A DNA stretch of 33,586 nt from an uncultured Pleomorphomonas sp. (GTDB taxonomy: Bacteria; Pseudomonadota; Alphaproteobacteria; Rhizobiales; Pleomorphomonadaceae), in NCBI GenBank assembly GCA_937868725.1, contig CALMMQ010000081.1, forward strand, positions 1 to 33,586. Reading direction: 5' to 3'. The notes under the pieces were generated by a model. The model was not told the DNA's origin, did not search any database, and worked only from the letters and a program-made list of their open reading frames with translations. Both the position numbers and the translations under genes were made by a program. Each line of letters begins with the position of its first letter. Position 1 is the first letter of the stretch. Positions 28,423 through 33,586 of this stretch are shown here, piece after piece.

Positions 28423-28714
28423 GATCGATATCCCTGACAGGACGGTAGGCGGGAACAGCGGCGGCGATCGTCCGGCCCACCCGGAGGTAGGCGAGGCTTG
28501 CCGCTCCGCCAGTGGTGACGGCGGCGAGACGGCCTGCCGCCAGGGTGCGCTCGTCTTCGAGCTCGGCGATCAGCGCCAGCAGATCGTGACGCAGCAGCAG
28601 CAGCTGGCGCCGGTCGTCCGGTTGGCGCGCCGCTTCGACGCCGATGCGCTGGCGACGGTGGGTCAGACGTTCGAGGCGCTGCCGCCAGTCCGCTTCCGAC
28701 GGAGTGAGTGCCAT
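28406..28714 (-). CDS. Small coupled flagellar-cluster protein, function unknown
   Basis: This 102-residue, Arg/Leu-rich protein is predicted to be mainly helical (WRQRLERLTHRRQRIGVEAA, then DDRRQLLLLRHDLLALIAEL). I do not recognise it. Its ATG is two bases after the flgE stop (TGATCATG), and its last 17 bases overlap the start of the flgN-like gene, so it is translated as part of a tightly coupled chain. Size and position suggest a second export chaperone or an assembly factor, but that is inference. The coding frame is supported mainly by this packing. Confidence 0.65.
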   Translation of the reverse strand: MALTPSEADWRQRLERLTHRRQRIGVEAARQPDDRRQLLLLRHDLLALIAELEDERTLAAGRLAAVTTGGAASLAYLRVGRTIAAAVPAYRPVRDIDHVHRH

Positions 28715-28716
28715 GA

Positions 28717-29979
28717 TCAGCGGATGGCCTGCATCAGCGTGTCGAACATGCTGTTGGCCGTCGAGAATACCTGCGAGGCAGCCGAATAGGCCTGCTGGGC
28801 CGACATCATCGAAGAGAACTCGGTGTTGGTGTCGGTGGTGGAGCTTTCGAGCGTGTAGTCGTCGATGTAGCCGGTGCCGTCGGTGCCGGCGGTGTGCAGC
28901 GTCGCCGACGAGGAGTCGAGCGAGGCACCGTAGATGGAGCCGCTGAGTTCGGTGAGGCCGTCGGGATTGGCGAAGGTGGCCACCGGCACCTTGTAGATGG
29001 CGATGGAGGCGCCGTTGCTGTAGGAGGCCTTGACGGTGCCGTCCTCCTCGATGGTGGCGCCGGTGTAGGTGCCGTAGGCGTAGCCGTCGGCGGTCGGCGT
29101 GATGCTGGCCGACAGCGTGCCGTCGTCGTCGGAAAGCTGCGTCATCATGTCCGAGGAATCGTCGGCGCCGAAGTCGAGGTCGATGCTGAGGTCGGCGGCG
29201 CCGGTGCTGAGGCTGCCGACGGTCAGCGTCGCCGGGTCGGGATCGGTGGAGGCAAGCGAGCCGTCGTCGTTGAAGGTCAGCGTGATCGACGAACTGGTGA
29301 CGGTGCCGGCGCTGGTGGCGTTGTCCGACGACAGCAGCGGGTCGGAGAACGACACCGTCCAGCTGTTGTCGGCGGCCTTGGTCCAGGTGGCGGTCAGCGT
29401 CATCGAGGTGCCGAGGCTGTCGTAGACCTCGATCGCGTCGCTGGTATAGGAGGCGCCGGTTTCGGCGTTGGCGGGCAGGTTGCCGGCCATGTCGAGCGTG
29501 GTGGTGGCGGCGGCGTAGCTGGCGTAGGCGTTGGTATCGATCTTCTCGAGATTGCCGGTGGTGCTCGAACCGATGACGTTGCCGTCGGTGTCGGTCGGCC
29601 AGCCGAGCAGATAGTAGTCGCCGTTCTTGAGGTAGCCGTCGGTGTCGACCTCGAAATTGCCGTTGCGGGTGTAGCAGACCTCGGAGTCGGTGTCGGCGGT
29701 CTGGACGCAGAAGAAGCCATCACCGTCGATGGCGAGATCGGTGGCGCTGTCGGTGGAGCTCAGGAGGCCGGTGGCGGTGACGTTGCTCTTGCTGGTGACG
29801 GTGACGCCGCCGGAAACGGTTTCACCGGACGCCGAGGTCAGCAGCGAGGCGAAGTTGGACGAACTCGCCTTGAAGCCGGTCGTCGAGACGTTGGCGAGAT
29901 TGTACGAGACGATCGACAAGGCGGCCGACTGGGCCTTCATTGCCGACACGGCGGAGTTGACAGCACCGGTCAAGGACAT
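28717..29979 (-). CDS. flgE: Flagellar hook protein FlgE
   Basis: This 420-residue protein begins MSLTGAVNSAVSAMKAQSAA and continues SIVSYNLANVSTTGFKASSS, the hook/rod N-terminal motif. LAIDGDGFFCVQTADT and YTRNGNFEVDTDGYLKNGDY are diagnostic of FlgE-type hook proteins. The middle domain is rich in Asp, Ser and Thr, with ATWTKAADNSWTVSFSDPLL. The C-terminus SAQQAYSAASQVFSTANSMF is the usual D0 helix. It polymerises to form the hook after export. The ATG at 29979 has GAGG eight bases upstream. flgD lies 49 bases upstream on the same strand. A pair of cysteines in FFCVQ and EVCYT is unusual for an axial protein. Confidence 0.96.
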   Translation of the reverse strand: MSLTGAVNSAVSAMKAQSAALSIVSYNLANVSTTGFKASSSNFASLLTSASGETVSGGVTVTSKSNVTATGLLSSTDSATDLAIDGDGFFCVQTADTDSEVCYTRNGNFEVDTDGYLKNGDYYLLGWPTDTDGNVIGSSTTGNLEKIDTNAYASYAAATTTLDMAGNLPANAETGASYTSDAIEVYDSLGTSMTLTATWTKAADNSWTVSFSDPLLSSDNATSAGTVTSSSITLTFNDDGSLASTDPDPATLTVGSLSTGAADLSIDLDFGADDSSDMMTQLSDDDGTLSASITPTADGYAYGTYTGATIEEDGTVKASYSNGASIAIYKVPVATFANPDGLTELSGSIYGASLDSSSATLHTAGTDGTGYIDDYTLESSTTDTNTEFSSMMSAQQAYSAASQVFSTANSMFDTLMQAIR

Positions 29980-30028
29980 GATCCATGCCTCTTCAAAAAA
30001 CGCGAAGATGTTCGGGGACTGTGTCGGC

Positions 30029-30307
30029 TTACGACGCAGAAACGACGGCCGAGCTGATGGTCTGGACGCTTTCCTGCAAGGACAGCAGTGTCGAGCTCAT
30101 CTCGGAGAGCTGGCTGTACTGGGCGTACGCCATCATCTGGTTCATGTAGTCGCTGGCCGAATCCGCATCGAGCGGGTTCTGGTTCTGCATTTCGTCGACC
30201 AGCAACGACAGGAAGTCATCGCTGGTAATCGATGAAGAACTCGAACTCGACGACGAACTGGTCGAGGATGTGGTTGACGTCGAGGACACGGAAGAAATGG
30301 AAGACAT
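30029..30307 (-). CDS. flgD: Minimal flagellar hook-capping protein FlgD
   Basis: Only 92 residues long, it contains the conserved FlgD N-terminal domain: ITSDDFLSLLVDEMQNQNPL, then NQMMAYAQYSQLSEMSSTLL and SLQESVQTISS. This scaffolds hook growth in the classical system. The C-terminal Ig/tudor-like cap domain of enteric FlgD is absent. Residues 1-27 are almost all Ser and Thr. The ATG at 30307 has GAGG seven bases upstream. A 9-bp leader hairpin lies directly before that ribosome site. It is the first gene of the flgD-flgE-...-flgL run. Confidence 0.9.
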   Translation of the reverse strand: MSSISSVSSTSTTSSTSSSSSSSSSSITSDDFLSLLVDEMQNQNPLDADSASDYMNQMMAYAQYSQLSEMSSTLLSLQESVQTISSAVVSAS

Positions 30308-30321
30308 GGGTAAACCTCGCC

Positions 30322-30349
30322 CGTTCTCCGTTCTCGCCAGGAGAACGGC
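30322..30349 (-). other. Hairpin in the flgD leader
   Basis: CCGTTCTCC (30322-30330) pairs perfectly with GGAGAACGG (30341-30349). It lies a few bases upstream of the flgD ribosome site (GAGG at about 30315-30318). The 247-bp gap 30308-30554 also holds an AT-rich segment near 30430-30470 that probably contains the flg operon promoter; no exact elements are clear. Confidence 0.5.
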
Positions 30350-30496
30350 AGCATCAGCGCTTGGCCTTGGTGATTGGCTTTGGTTATTGAACGGGCGGGG
30401 GCGGCAAATCAGGCGCGAAAACCCGAAACACTCATGAAATTATTTGGTTAATGGAAATTAAGACTTTGTTCCGGCCGATGGCCGGCCCAGCAAATA

Positions 30497-30528
30497 GACC
30501 GCCGACCCGGCAGGTTCCGGCGGCGGTC
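30497..30528 (-). terminator. Probable terminator of the small gene at 30555
   Basis: GACCGCCG (30497-30504) pairs with CGGCGGTC (30521-30528), with further CCGG pairing inside the loop. On the minus strand it is followed by TATTTGC, a weak T-tract. A second hairpin, CCGGCC-GAT-GGCCGG, follows at 30471-30485. Confidence 0.5.
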
Positions 30529-30554
30529 CCATGGTCAGCTAAGGCTTGACCGGC

Positions 30555-30809
30555 TCAGGCGGCGGCTTCCGAGCGCGGGCTGTCGGCCCGTTCGGTCAGA
30601 GCGAGAATGCGGCTGGCGAGATCGGCCGGCGCGGCCGGTGTCGGCAGGGCGGCGAAGGCGGTCCGGAGGTCGCGCGCTTCGTCCAGAATGTCTCTGGCCC
30701 GGCGCGAGACGAGCAGCATCGCCTCGCCCTCGATACGGTCGAGCGGCGGCCATGTCGTGAGATCGTCTCCGAGGCGATCGACGAGATCCTGGAAACAGGC
30801 TTCGTCCAT
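30555..30809 (-). CDS. Small acidic protein resembling anti-sigma-type orphan proteins
   Basis: This 84-residue protein begins MDEACFQDLVDRLGDDLTTW followed by PPLDRIEGEAMLL. The pattern (hydrophobic-D-x-x-G-D-x-x-x-W-P, then a helix rich in Ala/Glu/Leu) recalls small alphaproteobacterial proteins often found beside ECF sigma genes and loosely called anti-sigma-like. There is no ECF sigma gene here; its neighbours are flgD and fliS. The ATG at 30809 has GGGGA six bases upstream; a GTG at 30866 is possible but adds an unlikely N-terminus. No cysteine or histidine metal motif is visible. Function unknown. Confidence 0.6.
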   Translation of the reverse strand: MDEACFQDLVDRLGDDLTTWPPLDRIEGEAMLLVSRRARDILDEARDLRTAFAALPTPAAPADLASRILALTERADSPRSEAAA

Positions 30810-30943
30810 GCTTTGTCCCCGCGCCAGCGCCACGATTGTGGCTGCGTGTGTCCAGATACCAAACACAGCAAAAGTACCTCATTGTCGCAGAGTTTTCCAT
30901 AGGGTGTCTGCAATTCGGCACGAAACCAAATTGTCCCGTGCCG

Positions 30944-31525
30944 TCAGCGGGCGGGACGCGGCCGGGCCGGGCGGGCGGGGCGCGGTCGGGCGGCGGCCGG
31001 GCGGGGCGAAGCCGGCTCGTTCGCCGTCAGGCCGAAGAACAGGCTGGCATCGAATCGGGCGTCGCGTGGCCGGGCCGAAGGCTCGTCAAAGGCGGCGTTT
31101 TCGCCGAGAATGGCCGGCGCCTGCAGGGCCGGTTCGGTGGCTTCGTCGTCCATGCCGGCGATCGAAGCCCAGGAATTGCGCAGCTCGGCCAAGCTGACAT
31201 AGAGTTTGCGATAGCGGTCGATGACGTCCTTTTTGCCGAAGCTCAGGTGCAGCGCCAGAATGTAACTTTTGTAAACGCGGTGCAGGCGGTCGGCCACCGG
31301 CGCGCCCTTGTCAAAGTCGAGGGCGTGGTCGAGGCCGCGCAGGATGGTGGCGGCGCGCATGACCTTGATGAACGCTTCCTCGTGCTGGCCGGCCCCTTTG
31401 GCGCGCATGGCCTGCAGGATGGCCAGGAGCACGGCGTCGTAGAGCTTGACGACGGTGACGGTGGGGTGAACGGCCGCCGCCGCCTGACGATAGGCGGCCG
31501 CCGCCTGGGCGTAGTTGGAATGCAT
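30944..31525 (-). CDS. fliS: FliS-type flagellar export chaperone with Pro/Arg tail
   Basis: Residues 1-130 form the helical FliS domain: YAQAAAAYRQAAAAVHPTVT, then VKLYDAVLLAILQAMRAKGA, and VYKSYILALHLSFGKKDVID further on. FliS binds the flagellin C-terminus and prevents early polymerisation. At 193 residues it is much longer than the usual 125-150. The extra C-terminus is acidic and then becomes a Pro/Arg/Ala repeat (PRPAAARPRPARPARPRPAR) coded by very G-rich DNA. The ATG at 31525 has GGAGG six bases upstream. It lies directly downstream of fliD, which agrees with the call. A 7-bp hairpin (30916-30922 with 30937-30943) follows its stop without a T-run. Confidence 0.85.
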   Translation of the reverse strand: MHSNYAQAAAAYRQAAAAVHPTVTVVKLYDAVLLAILQAMRAKGAGQHEEAFIKVMRAATILRGLDHALDFDKGAPVADRLHRVYKSYILALHLSFGKKDVIDRYRKLYVSLAELRNSWASIAGMDDEATEPALQAPAILGENAAFDEPSARPRDARFDASLFFGLTANEPASPRPAAARPRPARPARPRPAR

Positions 31526-31584
31526 GGTGGGCCTCCGCAGGACTTGGGAACACTTTCCGACCCGACGGCATCGTCGGGCTGAGG

Positions 31585-31663
31585 AAAAATCGCTCCAGAT
31601 TCAAAGGTTTGGGCAGCCGCTTATCGATCAGGTCGTTTCAACCCGATCGGTGGGTGCTCTAGG
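31585..31663 (+). repeat. Dispersed palindromic repeat, copy A
   Basis: This 79-bp element matches the reverse complement of 33482-33560 at about 65 of 79 positions with no gaps. Its core is a near-perfect palindrome, CGATCAGGT (31625-31633) with ACCCGATCG (31641-31649). It ends in CTCTAGG, inside which lies the fliD stop codon (TAG on the minus strand, 31659-31661), so the repeat overlaps the end of fliD. Confidence 0.85.
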
Positions 31664-33413
31664 AACTGCTGCTGTTGCTGGCGTTGAGAAGCGCCTCGAG
31701 ATAGCTCAGCGTCGATTGCGCTTCGGAAATGTTGGCCTGAATGGTGGCGTAGCGGGTGGTCAGGTTGTCCTTGTAGGTTTCTGCCCGCGTCTCGATGTCG
31801 TCGATCTGGCTCTGATAGTCGTCGTTCTTGTCGGTAAGACTGTCGACAAGGCTGACCAATGTGCCGTCGTCATCGTTGATGGCAGCATCGGCGATGTTGT
31901 AGATTTGCTCGGCGATGCCGGACGTTTGATTCACTTTGATGGTCTGGCTGGCATCGCCGGTGAATACGAACGAATAGCCTTCGTATTCGGTTCCTGCCGC
32001 TCCGATGAGCCGGCTGCCGGAGACGGTGAACATGTTCTTCTGTCCGTCGACGGTGACGCCCGTGATGGCGCCGGAGGTGCCAACGGTGACGGCGAGCGAG
32101 AACGCGGAGGGGGCACTGGTGCCGCGCGCCAGCAGTCTCAGATCGGTGGAGGAACTGTCGAACGAATAGGCGAACAGGTTCTGCACGACGTCGGCGTCGT
32201 CGAGCAGCTGGTTGTCGAGCGTGTCTTCGTCGAGTTCGAGCTTGTTGTCGTCGTCGAAGCTGAGGCCGAGCGAGGCAAGCGCCGTCGAATCGAGGTTGAA
32301 GTTGAGAGCGTCGGCGATGCGGTTGTTGATGTTGCGGATGGTGCCGTCGCCGAACAGCACGGCGGTCGAGGAAGCGCTGCCGCTCGACGCAGTCTGCTGC
32401 TGACTGATCGCCCAGTCGCGATAGGCGTTGTAGGCGTCGACGAAAGTGCTGACTGCGGTCTTGACCGACGACAGGTTCTGCCCGACCTCGACGCTGACCG
32501 ACTGGCCGTCGTCGGTGGTGGAGTAGAGATGCAGCGTCACGCCGTCGATGAGGTCGTCGACATCGTTGGTGGTGCGACTGACCGATACGCCGTCGAGGGT
32601 GAACTCGGCGTCCTCGGGCGCCTGCAGCACGTCGGCGAAGCTGCCGTCGTCATCTATGAGGCCAAGCTTGCTCAGCACGCTGCCACCGTCGGTGGCGGTG
32701 ATGGTCTCGCCGGTGGCCGTCGACGACAGCACCAGCTCATAGGCGCTGTCGGATACCTTGAGCACCGTCGCCTGCACGCCGCTGGCGTCGCTTTCGTCGT
32801 TGATGGCGCCGGCGATGTCGGTGATCGACATGTCGGTGGTGACGGCGATGTTGACGGCGTCGCCGCCCTCGATGCCGAGGGCGATGGTGCCGCTGTAGCC
32901 GAGGTCGGTGGAACTGGAGGCGACGGTGGCGCTCGCTACCTTGTGGGCCTGCGCCAGCTGCTGCACGGTGAGCGCATAGGTGCCGGTGGCTGCGCCGTTG
33001 TCGGCGGTGACGGCCAGCGTCGAGCTGGTGTCGACGCCGCCGACCCCGGTCAGATAGGCGGTGCGGCTTTCAAAGACATCACTGGTCGAATCGACGGTGC
33101 CGGTCGGCGCCCGCAGGGCGTTGGCGGCGGTCTCCAGCGTCTTGAGCAGGCTTTCGGCGTCCTGATAGGCGGCGATCTTGTTGTCGTTGGTGGTGATCTT
33201 GGTTTCGTAAGGGTCGGCGGCGGCGAGCTTGGCCTGGTAGAGCTCATCGATGAGGCCGTCCCAGTCGATGGAGGTGACGTCGGACGAGGCGTAGTCGCTG
33301 GCCGTCTTGCTCGATGAGCTCGACGAGCCGGTCGATGTTGTCGACGATGTGGTCGAACTCGACGATGTCGCGGCGGTGGTGGTGCCGCTGGTGGCGCTCG
33401 AGACCGAAGACAT
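31659..33413 (-). CDS. fliD: Flagellar filament cap protein FliD (HAP2)
   Basis: This 584-residue protein caps the filament and guides flagellin folding. After a Ser/Thr tract (residues 1-36) comes the FliD N-terminal domain: SSDVTSIDWDGLIDELYQAK, then SLLKTLETAANALRAPTGTV. TGTYALTVQQLAQAHKVAS is the typical capping-domain strand pattern, and VSVEVGQNLSSVKTAVSTFV follows. The C-terminal domain ends with a coiled coil, SQIDDIETRAETYKDNLTTR through TLSYLEALLN. The ATG at 33413 has a perfect AAGGAG five bases upstream. It precedes fliS, the usual order. Inverted 79-bp repeats lie on both sides, and its stop codon lies within one of them. Confidence 0.94.
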   Translation of the reverse strand: MSSVSSATSGTTTAATSSSSTTSSTTSTGSSSSSSKTASDYASSDVTSIDWDGLIDELYQAKLAAADPYETKITTNDNKIAAYQDAESLLKTLETAANALRAPTGTVDSTSDVFESRTAYLTGVGGVDTSSTLAVTADNGAATGTYALTVQQLAQAHKVASATVASSSTDLGYSGTIALGIEGGDAVNIAVTTDMSITDIAGAINDESDASGVQATVLKVSDSAYELVLSSTATGETITATDGGSVLSKLGLIDDDGSFADVLQAPEDAEFTLDGVSVSRTTNDVDDLIDGVTLHLYSTTDDGQSVSVEVGQNLSSVKTAVSTFVDAYNAYRDWAISQQQTASSGSASSTAVLFGDGTIRNINNRIADALNFNLDSTALASLGLSFDDDNKLELDEDTLDNQLLDDADVVQNLFAYSFDSSSTDLRLLARGTSAPSAFSLAVTVGTSGAITGVTVDGQKNMFTVSGSRLIGAAGTEYEGYSFVFTGDASQTIKVNQTSGIAEQIYNIADAAINDDDGTLVSLVDSLTDKNDDYQSQIDDIETRAETYKDNLTTRYATIQANISEAQSTLSYLEALLNASNSSSS

Positions 33414-33481
33414 GGCTTCTCCTTCGTCGTCCGGCGGGCCGGCGGCGTTGCGGCGTCGGGAAACGCCCGCAGGCGCTTCCG

Positions 33482-33560
33482 TCTAGAGCCGCCGCCGATC
33501 AGGTTGCACCAACCTGATCGATAAGCGGCTACTCAAGCTATTGAATCTGGCGCGATTTTT
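33482..33560 (-). repeat. Dispersed palindromic repeat, copy B (inverted relative to A)
   Basis: This is the best-preserved copy. Its core is a perfect palindrome, CGATCAGGTTG (33496-33506) with CAACCTGATCG (33510-33520) around CAC. It lies 69 bases upstream of the fliD start codon, in opposite orientation to copy A at the 3' end of fliD. Beyond it, CCTGAC (33567-33572) and GTCAGG (33579-33584) form a small hairpin at the window edge, next to a T-run at 33556-33561. Confidence 0.85.
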
Positions 33561-33586
33561 TGCCGACCTGACTGAGCGGTCAGGCC

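Noticed and set aside
26076-30057. Long plus-strand frames opposite flgK and flgE
   Set aside because: Valine/glycine/alanine-rich shadows of Asp/Ser/Thr-rich hook genes; no start signal or family.
31585-33560. A DNA invertase switch (phase variation) of fliD
   Set aside because: The inverted repeats invite this, but no recombinase gene is in the window, the copies differ at about 14 of 79 positions, and other copies occur outside the fliD context. It is kept only as one possibility in the finding.

Overview
The window is high-GC DNA from an alphaproteobacterium, most likely of the order Hyphomicrobiales (Rhizobiales). The evidence is a CarB of about 1,160 residues with an extra segment in its first ATP-grasp half, a HlyU-family gene beside rpoD, flagellar proteins of alphaproteobacterial type, and clustered GANTC (CcrM-type) sites. 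I cannot name the genus from sequence alone. About 30 genes are supported, nearly all intact; no tRNA, rRNA, insertion sequence or CRISPR array was seen.

Layout. 1-567: the end of a possible upstream gene, a terminator, and a gene-free stretch with a strong second terminator that may close a structured small RNA. 568-3419: a LysR regulator, thioredoxin reductase trxB, and an Lrp/AsnC regulator divergent from trxB. 3394-11232: a surface-polysaccharide (probably LPS core/outer core) block in three transcription groups: an ELM1-family protein coupled to a GT4 enzyme; a divergent GT4 and GT2 pair; then GT25 and GT11 on one strand opposite GT10 and a hexapeptide acyltransferase on the other. 11297-18987: greA, carB, a YpfJ-like zinc peptidase, a Tet-type MFS exporter and carA. 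19135-20307: a four-helix membrane protein and a HigBA-type toxin-antitoxin pair. 20541-25281: dnaG, rpoD and a HlyU-family gene. 25283-33413: a minus-strand flagellar block (read 5' to 3': fliD, fliS, a small orphan gene, flgD, flgE, a small coupled gene, flgN-like, flgK, flgL) for hook, hook-filament junction and filament cap, with export chaperones.

How it works together. The housekeeping genes cover pyrimidine/arginine supply (carAB), transcription (greA, rpoD), replication priming (dnaG) and redox (trxB). The LPS block lies between greA and lrp-trxB, as I recall for LPS-core genes of Sinorhizobium. It carries both a GT11 and a GT10 enzyme, the two fucosyltransferase families used for Lewis-type decoration in Helicobacter.

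Most notable signals: (1) a dispersed palindromic repeat, two 79-bp copies of which flank fliD in inverted orientation, one running into the fliD stop codon, with further copies near lysR and in a divergent glycosyltransferase promoter region; (2) six GANTC sites in about 103 bp upstream of rpoD; (3) an intrinsic terminator inside the probable greA leader, 20 nt before its start codon; (4) a candidate small RNA at about 279-406; (5) a minimal 92-residue FlgD and a FliS with a Pro/Arg-rich tail; (6) a HigBA module in AT-rich DNA upstream of dnaG.
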